DNA of 64,000 nucleotides from Nereida sp024640765 (GCA_024640765.1 JAHEEK010000001.1:186001-250000); one strand, 5' to 3'; numbered from the stretch's first letter, positions 8,709 through 16,853 are shown. Numbers and translations: made by a program. Notes: generated by a model not told the origin, from the sequence alone.

Positions 8709-8790
8709 GGAGTTCTTCCCTTTCGTGGTGCCTGCGTCCCGCTCGTTTGGTGGCGGGAAACATCAGGCGGGGTGCATCAAAGCCCTTGGA

Positions 8791-9300
8791 TCAGGGCTTT
8801 GATGCGAACTCTTTATAAGCGCCTCTTTGAAACATAAGCGGTGTACCGTCACCGATGTGCGTTGCATGCACGCGGCCAACAATAATTGCATGATCGCCCG
8901 CATCGTGAAGGGCGTCCATCTCGCATTCAAAACGCGCCAAGCACCCCTCAAGCAGCGGCACCCCATGTTCGTTTTGGGTAAAGTCCAGATCCGCAAAGGC
9001 GTTCGCTTCGCGCACAAAACCGTTTGCAATATGCGCTTGATCGGAGGCCAGAACGTGCACCGCGTAGTGTTGTGCTTCGCTGTAACATTCAAAGCGGCGG
9101 GCGGATTTAGCGGGGCACCAAAGCACAAGCGGTGGATCAAGGCTGACGCTTGAAAAGCTGTTTGCCGTAATGCCTACCAATTGTTGTTCGGGGGTGCAGG
9201 TAGTGATTACGCAGACACCTGTGCCGAACTGCCCAAACGCACTGCGCAAAGCGCGCTGCGCGTCCGGCTCAGCCGTTAAGGGAACGGGGCGCATTGCCAT
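8791..9300 (-). CDS. FMN reductase domain protein, probable partner of the adjacent monooxygenase (SmoA-like)
   Basis: A 169-residue flavin reductase of the HpaC/DIM6 split-barrel type, which supplies reduced FMN to a two-component monooxygenase. Characteristic segments are 'FGQFGTGVCVIT' near residue 21, 'GITANSFSSVSLDPPLVLW' near 43 and 'HAIIVGRVHA' near 137. Its ATG touches the stop codon of the aldo-keto reductase gene, which in turn overlaps the LLM monooxygenase gene, so all three are made together. This gene set matches the reductase, oxidoreductase and monooxygenase of the sulfoquinovose Smo pathway known from Agrobacterium; that assignment is inference. Confidence 0.85.
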   Translation of the reverse strand: MAMRPVPLTAEPDAQRALRSAFGQFGTGVCVITTCTPEQQLVGITANSFSSVSLDPPLVLWCPAKSARRFECYSEAQHYAVHVLASDQAHIANGFVREANAFADLDFTQNEHGVPLLEGCLARFECEMDALHDAGDHAIIVGRVHATHIGDGTPLMFQRGAYKEFASKP

Positions 9301-10188
9301 CTAAGCGACCTCGCGGCCAAGAGCAGCGGTGTAAATCTCAAACCATGTCTGACGGTCAAGTTTTACTTTAAGAGTATCGGACAACGCACTGATACGTCTG
9401 ATATTATTTGTTCCCATCACTGGCGCAATACGGGCCGGATGACGCAGTAAAAAGGCAACGGCAATTGCGCTTGGCTCAACTCCTGCTTCGCCTGCCACAC
9501 GGTTCAACACATTCATGACGGCGGCGTTGTCAAAGATCGATCCACCACCAAGTGGCGACCACGCCATAACGGGGATGTCGTTCTCTTGCAAAAAGGCCAA
9601 ATCGCCATCAGTAAACGGAGTATGGTTCGTGGCTGACAGCTCAATCTGATTGGCGACCAACTCATTCTCCATGGCAGATTGCAGCAGCGAAAAATCCCAC
9701 GGCTTAAAGTTTGACACGCCAACGGTGCGGACTTTTCCAGAAGTAATTAGGTCATCAAGGACTTCACCGGTTTCCATTGCGTCCATCAGCGGATCAGGGC
9801 GGTGGATCAGCAAGCAATCAATGACATCGATGTTCATGTCGCGCAAAGACGCCTCAACGCTGGCGGTGATGTGCGCAGCAGACGTGTCGTAATATTTCAC
9901 ACGCGCGCCGCTGTGACGTCCAACGGGGGCGACGATATCGCATTTTGTGACAATCTCGATCTGGTCACGCAAAGCAGGCGCCGCTTTCAGGGTTTCACCA
10001 AAAAGTGCCTCGGCGGTGTAGCCGCCATAGATATCTGCTTGATCCATGGTCGTGATGCCTTGCGCCAAACAAGCCTCAACTTTGGCTTGTACATGGGACT
10101 GGCTGGTGTCGGTGTCATCGCCCAAGCGCCACATTCCGTAGATGATTTGGCTAAAGCTGAGATCGTCGGTGATTTGAATGCGGTCCAT
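9301..10188 (-). CDS. Aldo/keto reductase, probable 6-oxo-glucose reductase (SmoB-like)
   Basis: A 295-residue NADPH-type aldo/keto reductase. The catalytic tetrad is recognisable: Asp in 'TTMDQADIYGGY' with Tyr a few residues on, Lys in 'IVTKCDIV' and His in 'LLIHRPDP'. The YdhF-like subgroup shares 'VGVSNFKPWDF'. From memory the segments 'HVQAKVEACLAQGITTMDQ' and 'RHSGARVKYYDTSA' closely resemble Agrobacterium SmoB, which turns 6-oxo-glucose into glucose. The start codon overlaps the monooxygenase stop by one base (TAATG), and the flavin reductase gene begins right after its stop. AKR assignment is firm; substrate is inferred from similarity and context. Confidence 0.85.
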   Translation of the reverse strand: MDRIQITDDLSFSQIIYGMWRLGDDTDTSQSHVQAKVEACLAQGITTMDQADIYGGYTAEALFGETLKAAPALRDQIEIVTKCDIVAPVGRHSGARVKYYDTSAAHITASVEASLRDMNIDVIDCLLIHRPDPLMDAMETGEVLDDLITSGKVRTVGVSNFKPWDFSLLQSAMENELVANQIELSATNHTPFTDGDLAFLQENDIPVMAWSPLGGGSIFDNAAVMNVLNRVAGEAGVEPSAIAVAFLLRHPARIAPVMGTNNIRRISALSDTLKVKLDRQTWFEIYTAALGREVA

Positions 10189-11348
10189 TAGCGGCGCTCT
10201 CCTGTCCCAAGGGGGGTTGGGGGTGTTGTTGCGGGTACGCGGCCATAAGCATCTGGCAGCGATACGGTTTTCAAGTTTGGCAAAACACGTTTGCCAAAGG
10301 ACTTACACTCGTCAATGTGGGGGTATCCTGAAAAAATAAAGGCTCGGATGCCCATTTTTTTGTATTCTTCGATTTTTGTCATGACCTGATCGGTGCTGCC
10401 GACCAAAGCGGCGCCACAGCCTGAGCGCGCGCGCCCAACGCCCGTCCACAACCCTGACTCAACGTAGCCGAACTTATCGGCCAGTTCGCGGGCTTTGGCT
10501 TGATGGGCGACCCCAAGCGAGATGCTGTCATGGGCACGGTCGCGGATAAGTTTGCCGTATTCGTCATCAAGTTTGCTGACGATAAAATCTGCGTATTCAC
10601 GGGCCTCGGCCTCAGTGTCGCGGACAATCATGTGAACGCGCAGCCCGTAATCCAGAGTGCGCCCGTGTCGTTGCGCAACTGCGTGCACATCACGCATGCG
10701 CTGTGCAAGCTGCTCTTTGGGTTCGGGCCACATCAAATAGACATCGCAATGCTTGCCGCACAACTCAAGTGCCGCAGGTGAGTAGCCGCCAAAATACAAC
10801 AGCGGGCCGCCGTTAATTTGATAGGGGCGGGCGGGGTCTGTTGGCACATTCTCAAAGTTATAAACGTCACCTTTGAAGGTGATTTCATCTTGGGTCCACG
10901 CTTGGCGCAAAATCTGTACAACCTCGTCGCTACGCTTGTAACGGTATGCGCTGTCCGCCACTTCGCCAGGGAAGTCAGACGATATAACGTTCAGCGTCAG
11001 CCGGCCTTCGAGCATATGATCAAGCGTTGCCACAGTGCGCGCCAACATGATGGGTTGCATTTCGCCGCACCGGATTGCGGCCAGAAAATTCATACGCTTC
11101 GTCAGGGGCGCCATGCCCGCCACAAATGACAACGTATCTTGGCCAACCTGATAAGATGACGGTGCGAGGATGTTGCGAAAGCCTTGGGCCTCGGCCTCAA
11201 GGGCTATGTCGCGGCAATGTTCCCAGCTTGAGCGCAAATTACCGTCGGGGACGCCCAAAAACTGGTAGTCATCCGAGCACAGAGCAGAGAACCAGCTGAC
11301 CTCAGCGGCATCCAGATCGGCGGATGTGACTGGCACAATTGAGGTCAT
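10188..11348 (-). CDS. LLM-class FMNH2-dependent monooxygenase, probable sulfoquinovose monooxygenase (SmoC-like)
   Basis: A 386-residue bacterial-luciferase-like flavin monooxygenase of the SsuD (alkanesulfonate monooxygenase) subgroup. Typical elements are 'FLAAIRCGEMQPIMLAR' near residue 88, 'GRLTLNVISSDFPGE' near 116, 'LLYFGGYSPAALEL' near 183 and 'LVGSTDQVMTKIEEY' near 315. SsuD-like enzymes use FMNH2 and O2 to split a C-S bond, releasing sulfite and an aldehyde. With a dedicated flavin reductase and an SmoB-like reductase downstream, cleavage of sulfoquinovose to 6-oxo-glucose and sulfite is the best reading. Other organosulfonates remain possible. First gene of the operon, divergent from the GntR regulator. 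Confidence 0.82.
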   Translation of the reverse strand: MTSIVPVTSADLDAAEVSWFSALCSDDYQFLGVPDGNLRSSWEHCRDIALEAEAQGFRNILAPSSYQVGQDTLSFVAGMAPLTKRMNFLAAIRCGEMQPIMLARTVATLDHMLEGRLTLNVISSDFPGEVADSAYRYKRSDEVVQILRQAWTQDEITFKGDVYNFENVPTDPARPYQINGGPLLYFGGYSPAALELCGKHCDVYLMWPEPKEQLAQRMRDVHAVAQRHGRTLDYGLRVHMIVRDTEAEAREYADFIVSKLDDEYGKLIRDRAHDSISLGVAHQAKARELADKFGYVESGLWTGVGRARSGCGAALVGSTDQVMTKIEEYKKMGIRAFIFSGYPHIDECKSFGKRVLPNLKTVSLPDAYGRVPATTPPTPLGTGERR

Positions 11349-11400
11349 TCGAATCCCTTTCCAAGCTTTGAGTTGACAAAAGGCTAGCAGTGTCTTTGAT

Positions 11401-11421
11401 GTGTATCAATGGTGTATCAAT
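11401..11421. promoter_or_regulatory. Tandem GTGTATCAAT direct repeats in the divergent promoter region (candidate operator)
   Basis: Two identical 10-bp copies, GTGTATCAAT at 11401-11410 and 11412-11421, lie one helical turn apart between the SmoC-like gene and the GntR gene. On the minus strand each copy yields TTGATAC; the copy nearer smoC is followed 17 bases on by TAGCCT, a possible -35/-10 pair. A GntR/UTRA dimer may bind here and control both directions. Repeats are seen; binding is inferred. Confidence 0.5.
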
Positions 11422-11500
11422 TTTTGTGTGACGGTCCTTATGATGCTCCCTTTGGGACGCCTGAGAACGTACATGATTAAGCAGCGGGAGGGGCCGTGCG

Positions 11501-12226
11501 GTGCAGAACGAAGCATATATATCGCCGAGCATGGCGCTTGCTATGGATGATGCCGCGCTGCCCAAATACATTGCCCTAAGTGAGTTGCTAATCCGTGAAA
11601 TTGCGGCGGGGCAGCTGGCCGATGGGCATAAGTTGCCGCCAGAACGTGACATGGCCGCAGAGCGCGGCGTAAGTGTTGGCACGTTGCGTAAAGCACTGAT
11701 CATTCTGGAAGAAAAGGGGCTGTTGGAGCGTATCCAAGGCTCGGGTAACTATGTGCGCTCGCGTGGGGGCGTTAAAAGCATCTACGGGTTGTTGCGCCTA
11801 GAGTTGTTAACAGGCGGCGGCTTACCCACGGCAAGGCCGATCAGTGTTGACACGATGGACGCGCCCGCTGATGCGCCCTTTGATCACGGGCACCGTATCC
11901 GCCGCCTTAGGCTTTTGGATGGCACCGCCGTCGCGATCGAGGAAATTTGGGTCAACGCGCAGGCAATCACAGCCCTTGGGATTACTGACCTGCAAGATGC
12001 CCTGTATCTGATGTATGAACAACGCTTTGGCGTGCGTATCGCGCGTGCCCAAGACAGTGTCGGGATGGACCGCGTCCCTTCGTGGCGGCACGTCGAATTC
12101 GGACCGCAAATTGGTGACGCTGTAAGCCATATCACACGGGTGGCGCGCGATCTTGAGGGGCGCGCCGTTGAATATTCACAAACGTGGTTTGATGCGAAAA
12201 AAGCCGCCTATATCAATCGTTTCTAA
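11501..12226 (+). CDS. GntR-family transcriptional regulator with UTRA ligand domain
   Basis: A 241-residue repressor-type protein. The winged-helix DNA-binding domain covers about residues 25-90 ('LPPERDMAAERGVSVGTLRK', 'LEEKGLLERIQGSGNYV'), and the UTRA effector domain follows, with 'RIRRLRLLDGTAVAIEEIW' and a closing 'RAVEYSQTWFDA'. UTRA regulators usually sense sugars or sugar phosphates and fall off DNA when bound. GTG 11501 is chosen because GGGAGGG lies 8 bases ahead. It is divergent from the monooxygenase operon and 12 bases ahead of the Gfo/Idh gene, so it probably controls both units. Confidence 0.9.
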   Translation: MQNEAYISPSMALAMDDAALPKYIALSELLIREIAAGQLADGHKLPPERDMAAERGVSVGTLRKALIILEEKGLLERIQGSGNYVRSRGGVKSIYGLLRLELLTGGGLPTARPISVDTMDAPADAPFDHGHRIRRLRLLDGTAVAIEEIWVNAQAITALGITDLQDALYLMYEQRFGVRIARAQDSVGMDRVPSWRHVEFGPQIGDAVSHITRVARDLEGRAVEYSQTWFDAKKAAYINRF

Positions 12227-12238
12227 CGGGAAGCTACT

Positions 12239-13327
12239 ATGACTAAAGTTCGTTACGGCATCATCGGATGCGGCATGATGGCCGGAGAGCACATCCGCAA
12301 TATTGCGCTCATTGAAGGAGCGGTTGTGACCGCCACTTATGATCCGGTGCGCGAGTTGGCTGAACAGGCGGCTGCCCTTGCAGGCGGCGCTGAGGTAGTT
12401 GAAAGTTTTGATGCACTTTTGGCCCGCGATGATGTGGATGCGCTTGTGATCGTCAGCCCCAACCATTTGCACATTGGCCAGCTTGAGCAAATCGCGGCCT
12501 ACAAGCATCGCCCAGTTTTGTGCGAAAAGCCGCTTTATACCGACCCTGCGCAGGCAGCACAGGTTCAGGCATTTGCGGCCAATTATACAGCGCCGGTTTG
12601 GGTCGCTATGGAATACCGATATATGCCGCCAATTGCGACGTTGCTACAAGAAGCAGTATCGGTAACGGGTATTGTGAAAATGCTGACCATTCGCGAGCAC
12701 CGCTTTCCGTTCCTGCCCAAAGTGGGCGATTGGAACCGTTTTAATGCAAACACTGGCGGCACGCTGGTTGAAAAATGCTGTCATTTCTTTGATCTGATGC
12801 GCCTTGTCATGAAGGATGAGCCTGTGCGGATTATGGCCAGTGCAGGCCAGTCAGTGAACCACCTTGATGAAACCTACGATGGTCAAACGCCTGATATTTG
12901 GGACAACGGCTACGTGATTGTGGATTTTGCCAAAGGCGCGCGGGCAATGCTTGAATTGTGTATGTTTGCGGAAGGCTCAAAGTACCAAGAAGCCGTAAGC
13001 GCCGTGGGGCCGAAGGGTAAAATTGAGTGTCTTGTTCCGGGGCCACGCCGTTTCTGGCCGGATCATTTGGGGCCGGCACCGATCCCGCAGGTGTTGGTCA
13101 GCCCGCGTAACCCCGCAGGTGAGACGGTTATCGACGTGCCTATTGATCCGACTATTCTGGATGCGGGGGATCATAATGGCTCTACGTTCTATCAACATCG
13201 CAAGTTTTTCGACGTATGTCTTGGGCACGGTACAGTTGAAGTGACACTTGATGATGGAGCGCGCGCTGTTGCTATGGGGCTTGCGGCGCAGCAATCTGCG
13301 CGCGAGGGCCGTGCGATATTGCTATAA
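12239..13327 (+). CDS. Gfo/Idh/MocA family protein; possible NAD-dependent sulfoquinovosidase (SqgA/GH188-like)
   Basis: A 362-residue protein with an N-terminal Rossmann fold ('YGIIGCGMMAGEHI') and the family's 'VLCEKPLYTD' motif near residue 93, followed by the alpha/beta C-terminal domain. Most relatives are sugar or inositol dehydrogenases. One branch of this fold (GH188, SqgA) instead uses bound NAD to hydrolyse sulfoquinovosides. Because it is encoded with a UTRA regulator opposite a Smo-like operon, and no GH31 sulfoquinovosidase is visible here, SqgA activity is an attractive but untested reading. A central stretch with 'GDWNRFNANTGG' and 'EKCCHFFDLMRL' probably forms the active site. 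Plain sugar dehydrogenase is the alternative. Confidence 0.8.
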   Translation: MTKVRYGIIGCGMMAGEHIRNIALIEGAVVTATYDPVRELAEQAAALAGGAEVVESFDALLARDDVDALVIVSPNHLHIGQLEQIAAYKHRPVLCEKPLYTDPAQAAQVQAFAANYTAPVWVAMEYRYMPPIATLLQEAVSVTGIVKMLTIREHRFPFLPKVGDWNRFNANTGGTLVEKCCHFFDLMRLVMKDEPVRIMASAGQSVNHLDETYDGQTPDIWDNGYVIVDFAKGARAMLELCMFAEGSKYQEAVSAVGPKGKIECLVPGPRRFWPDHLGPAPIPQVLVSPRNPAGETVIDVPIDPTILDAGDHNGSTFYQHRKFFDVCLGHGTVEVTLDDGARAVAMGLAAQQSAREGRAILL

Positions 13328-13398
13328 CGCTGCCCGCATTCGGTTGGCTGGGCAATAATCAGGATGCATTGCTCAAACGCACAGGGTAAACGCAGCGT

Positions 13399-14454
13399 AT
13401 GACACGACCCGATCAAATGACTTTGCTGAAATCAGCTCGCCTGTCTGTGGCACCGATGATGGACTGGACGGACCGCCATTGCCGTACTTTTCACCGCGTG
13501 CTGTCAGATCATGCGTTACTCTATACTGAAATGGTAACGGCGCCGGCGTTGGTGCGAGGCGGGGCGCGGCATTTGCTTCGCTTTGATCCGTCCGAGCAAC
13601 CAGTGGCCTTGCAGCTTGGGGGGGCTGACCCAAAAGAGCTGGCTGAGGCGGCCGCCATGGGCGCGGATGAGGGCTATGCTGAGATTAATTTGAATTGTGG
13701 TTGTCCCAGTGACCGTGTCCAGTCTGGCAGCTTTGGCGCCGTATTGATGGAGCGCCCGGATATTGTCGCTGAATGCTGTGCTACAATGATCGATGCGCAG
13801 GACGTCGAGGTAACAGTCAAGTGCCGTATCGGAGTAGACTACCAAGACCCCGCCAAAGTGCTGCCTGATTTTCTTGCGCGGGTAAGTGCAGCCGGTGTGG
13901 GGCGCTTTACCATCCATGCGCGCAAAGCTTGGCTTCAAGGGCTAAGCCCGAAGGAAAACCGCGATATTCCGCCGTTGGATTATGAGTTGGTTGTGCAAAT
14001 GAAGGAAATGTTCCCCCATCTGCATCTTTCTATCAATGGCGGTGTGGCAAGCTTGGATGAAGCCGAAGCGCTGCTTGAACGCGGTTTGGACGGTGTCATG
14101 GTGGGGCGCGCTGCATATCATGATCCTGCCGCGATCTTGTCGCAGGCGGATCAGCGCATTTGGGCCAAGCGCGGACCGCGCCCGATGGATGACGTGATTG
14201 AGGCGATGGCCAGCCATATCGAAGCGCACCTCGCCGACGGCGGTAGGCTGCACCAAGTCACACGTCACATGCTGGGGCTGTTTTCTGGACAACCCGGTGC
14301 GCGTGCATGGCGGCGCTATCTGTCTGAGCATGCCCCAAAAAACGGAGCGGACGCGCAAGTCCTGCGCGACGCTTATGATCTTATCAAACAAGCGGCAGAA
14401 ACCGCACAGAATGGCGAAAACATAGCCTTAAAAGATATATCAGACGACACATGA
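13399..14454 (+). CDS. dusA: tRNA-dihydrouridine(20/20a) synthase DusA
   Basis: An FMN enzyme that reduces uridines 20/20a in the tRNA D-loop using NADPH. The 351-residue length and motifs fit DusA rather than DusB or DusC: 'LSVAPMMDWTDRHCR' near residue 15, 'EINLNCGCPSDRVQSGSFGA' with the catalytic Cys near 100, 'VKCRIGVD' near 136 and 'INGGVASLDEA' near 213. It interrupts the run between the Gfo/Idh gene and the TauE-like gene, so these may be separate transcription units. In-frame ATG 13417 is an alternative start. Confidence 0.95.
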   Translation: MTRPDQMTLLKSARLSVAPMMDWTDRHCRTFHRVLSDHALLYTEMVTAPALVRGGARHLLRFDPSEQPVALQLGGADPKELAEAAAMGADEGYAEINLNCGCPSDRVQSGSFGAVLMERPDIVAECCATMIDAQDVEVTVKCRIGVDYQDPAKVLPDFLARVSAAGVGRFTIHARKAWLQGLSPKENRDIPPLDYELVVQMKEMFPHLHLSINGGVASLDEAEALLERGLDGVMVGRAAYHDPAAILSQADQRIWAKRGPRPMDDVIEAMASHIEAHLADGGRLHQVTRHMLGLFSGQPGARAWRRYLSEHAPKNGADAQVLRDAYDLIKQAAETAQNGENIALKDISDDT

Positions 14455-14467
14455 GAAGGGCGCCTAA

Positions 14468-15292
14468 ATGCCTGAGGTAGCTGAATTAATACCGTTGGTG
14501 ACGACCCTTTTGGCGTTTAGTGCCTTTGCGGGCGTGCTTGCTGGTCTTTTAGGGGTCGGTGGGGGCATCGTACTGGTCCCAGGGTATTTTTACCTGTTGT
14601 CGTCGCTTGGCTATGATGGCCCTCAGCTGATGCAGGTCTGTGTTGCGACGTCACTTGCCACGATTGTTGTGACCTCTGTGCGATCGGTCCAAAGTCAACA
14701 CGAAAAGGGCTCTGTAAACTGGGAAATGCTGCGGGCGTGGACGCCGGGAATTGCGCTTGGCGCAGTTGTCGGCGTTTGGATTGCGTCAGAACTTAAATCA
14801 GTCACCCTGCAAGGCATTTTCGGCAGTTTAGGGCTTTTGGTGGGGCTCTATATGGCGTTTGGTCGACCGCATTGGCGATTAGGCGATGTTTTGCCGCGCG
14901 GCGTTGTGGGATATATCACCTCGTTGGTCGTTGGATTTTTGTCAGTGCTCATGGGCATTGGCGGCGGGGCGTTCTGCGTGCCTTACCAAACCCTGTTCAA
15001 CGTTCCGATCCACCGCGCGGTGGCGACGGCGGCTGGTTTGGGTGCGCTGATCGCAGTGCCATCTGCGATTGGGTTTCTGTTCGTTGAGATTGAGCCAAGC
15101 TCTAAGCCGCCGCTCACTTTCGGGGCAATAAACGTGGTCGCCTTCGGTCTGACAATTTCGATGACATGGCTGACCGCGCCGCTTGGGGCAAAGCTTGCCC
15201 ACTGGATGGACCCCAAGCCATTAAAACGTGCGTTTGCGTTTTTCTTAATTTGCGTTGCGGGCAATATGTTGCGCGGCGTGTTTTTGGCATAA
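14468..15292 (+). CDS. TSUP family (TauE/SafE) membrane exporter
   Basis: A 274-residue inner-membrane protein with about eight hydrophobic segments and the duplicated TauE/SafE signature: 'AGLLGVGGGIVLVPG' near residue 25 and 'SVLMGIGGGAFCVPYQ' near 160. Members move sulfite, sulfoacetate or other small sulfur-containing or organic anions. It starts 13 bases after dusA. Its position 3 kb from a likely sulfite-releasing monooxygenase makes sulfite export plausible, but the family is broad and dusA lies between. Confidence 0.88.
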   Translation: MPEVAELIPLVTTLLAFSAFAGVLAGLLGVGGGIVLVPGYFYLLSSLGYDGPQLMQVCVATSLATIVVTSVRSVQSQHEKGSVNWEMLRAWTPGIALGAVVGVWIASELKSVTLQGIFGSLGLLVGLYMAFGRPHWRLGDVLPRGVVGYITSLVVGFLSVLMGIGGGAFCVPYQTLFNVPIHRAVATAAGLGALIAVPSAIGFLFVEIEPSSKPPLTFGAINVVAFGLTISMTWLTAPLGAKLAHWMDPKPLKRAFAFFLICVAGNMLRGVFLA

Positions 15293-15302
15293 CTTGTAGG
15301 TT

Positions 15303-16061
15303 ATGGGACTGCTTGGATCATCTGGCTTTGTGATTTACCCGCACGATCCGCGGGTGGCGGAATGGTCTGACAAAGCAGCAGAGCTCATGCGCCCGATCGC
15401 ACGAGATCCTGCGGTGCAGGCGGCTAATTTGCGGCACGGTAATACGTGGTTTGTGGGTGTGGACGCGCTTCCAAATACGCCGGACGGGGCCATTGGTGAT
15501 GTGCCGCTGTTGGGGGCGTGGCGCAATGCTGTTCCAGCGCTGCCTTTGCACCGCGCGCAGGTTTCGATCATTTACCCCGGCTACCCCAAACAAGACGTGG
15601 GCGAGAGTGACGCCAACCACCGCTACCGTTTGAACCGATCAGCTGCCCATGTGGATGGCTTGCTGCCCGTTGGTCTGCAAAAACGACGCTTTGCAATGGA
15701 GTATCACGCCTATATTTTGGCGATCCCGCTGGGTAAAGTCGCTGCTGCGCCAACGGTCGTTTGGGAGGGAAGTCAGACTATTATGCAACGTGCGCTTCGT
15801 GAAGCGATCGGTGATGCGGACCCCTCACAAGTCGATATCACTGACGCCTATCAAGCGGCTCGGCGTGAGGTATTTGACTGCTGCACAAAGGCTCCGCTCA
15901 ATATCACAAAAGGGCAGGCGGCTCTGCTACATCCGTTTTTGCTGCACGGTACTGATCCTTGGGATCCAGAGATTGCTGACCCAGACGGATACGGTCGAAT
16001 GGTAGCGTTTTTTCGTCCAGATTTGGGCGATGGGCGTGCTTGGTTGGATACTGAGCTATAA
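15303..16061 (+). CDS. Hypothetical protein, possible PhyH-like Fe(II)/2-oxoglutarate oxygenase
   Basis: A 252-residue soluble protein that I do not recognise by name. A possible facial triad is visible: 'AAHVDGLLP' (His-x-Asp, near residue 115) and a distal His in 'HPFLLHGTDPWDPE' (near 220), followed by 'GRMVAFFRPDL', which could provide the 2-oxoglutarate-binding Arg. That order and spacing suit phytanoyl-CoA-dioxygenase-like proteins. It begins 11 bases after the TauE-like gene and may be co-transcribed with it. Its 3' region carries one copy of the GGATATT...AACAAAAGA element. Confidence 0.6.
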   Translation: MGLLGSSGFVIYPHDPRVAEWSDKAAELMRPIARDPAVQAANLRHGNTWFVGVDALPNTPDGAIGDVPLLGAWRNAVPALPLHRAQVSIIYPGYPKQDVGESDANHRYRLNRSAAHVDGLLPVGLQKRRFAMEYHAYILAIPLGKVAAAPTVVWEGSQTIMQRALREAIGDADPSQVDITDAYQAARREVFDCCTKAPLNITKGQAALLHPFLLHGTDPWDPEIADPDGYGRMVAFFRPDLGDGRAWLDTEL

Positions 16062-16094
16062 AGTCCGTTGCTTGTTTCGCACCGGCAGCGAAAG

Positions 16095-16131
16095 CCTGCG
16101 GCGCGGATATTTATCAACAAAAGAACGCAGG
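16095..16131 (+). repeat. 3'-UTR element, copy A (stem around GGATATT...AACAAAAGA)
   Basis: Stem CCTGCG (16095-16100) / CGCAGG (16126-16131) encloses a loop with the core GGATATT (from 16105) and AACAAAAGA. It lies just after the stop of the preceding plus-strand gene. Two further copies are at 26672-26709 and, reversed, 29618-29639. Confidence 0.7.
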
Positions 16132-16132
16132 T

Positions 16133-16369
16133 TTAGCGCTTTAAACGTGCGGCCCGTCCGCCGCGGCGTTGCTTTAGCTGGGATGCGCGGCTTGGCAGGT
16201 CATCCATTACGTTCTTTCGCGCGTCGGCCGACAGGGATGACCATACACCGATCTCGTCAATTGATCGCAAGCAGCCTGTGCAAAGCCGCGTTTCAGGGTG
16301 GATAACGCAAATATTTACGCAAGGACTTTCGATCTCGGCGCGTTGCCAAACGGGGGCATCTGTCGGCAT
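16133..16369 (-). CDS. DUF1289 domain-containing protein
   Basis: A 78-residue protein with the DUF1289 core: 'ESPCVNICVIH' near residue 14 and 'CTGCLRSIDEIGVWSSL' near 31. The four spaced Cys residues suggest metal or Fe-S binding, and the C-terminus is Arg-rich. Function unknown. It follows ruvX by four bases on the same strand and is likely in the ccmI-ruvX transcript. Confidence 0.88.
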   Translation of the reverse strand: MPTDAPVWQRAEIESPCVNICVIHPETRLCTGCLRSIDEIGVWSSLSADARKNVMDDLPSRASQLKQRRGGRAARLKR

Positions 16370-16373
16370 AGTT

Positions 16374-16853
16374 TCATCCCTTTAAATGGCGCAGACGATC
16401 CAGCGCGCCTTGCAAGATATATCCGGCGGCAACGTGGTCAATGACTTCTGCGCGTCGTTTGCGTGATGTGTCCGCCTCAATCAGTGCGCGTTCCGCCGCG
16501 ACGGTCGACAGGCGTTCGTCCCAAAAGGTGATGGGGACCTTGGCAAAAGCCTCAAGCCGTTCAAGGTTGCGGGCGAACGCGCGTGTAGATTGGGCGCGGG
16601 GGCCTTCTGTTCCGTCCATGTTGCGTGGCAGGCCTAGCACAATGCCCCCAACTTCGCGGTGGGCGCAGATTTTTGCCAAGGAGGCAGCATCCACGCCGAA
16701 CTTCTTGCGCTTGATGGTTTCCAATGGGGTGGCCACTGACATTAATGTATCACTAACGGCAACGCCCAAGGTAACTGTGCCCAGATCAAGACCCGCAAGG
16801 GCCGTGAAACTCGGCAGCGTCTTTGCAAACTCTGCGATGTCTTCAAAAATCAT
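16374..16853 (-). CDS. ruvX: RuvX/YqgF family pre-16S rRNA nuclease (Holliday junction resolvase-like)
   Basis: A 159-residue RNase-H-fold protein of the YqgF family, involved in 16S rRNA 5'-end maturation and once proposed as a Holliday junction resolvase. Active-site segments: 'AGLDLGTVTLGVAVSD' near residue 20, 'GGIVLGLPRNMDGTEG' near 69 and 'FWDERLSTVAAERAL' near 109, with a late Asp in 'VIDHVAAGYILQ'. Its ATG overlaps the ccmI stop by four bases. Confidence 0.93.
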   Translation of the reverse strand: MIFEDIAEFAKTLPSFTALAGLDLGTVTLGVAVSDTLMSVATPLETIKRKKFGVDAASLAKICAHREVGGIVLGLPRNMDGTEGPRAQSTRAFARNLERLEAFAKVPITFWDERLSTVAAERALIEADTSRKRRAEVIDHVAAGYILQGALDRLRHLKG

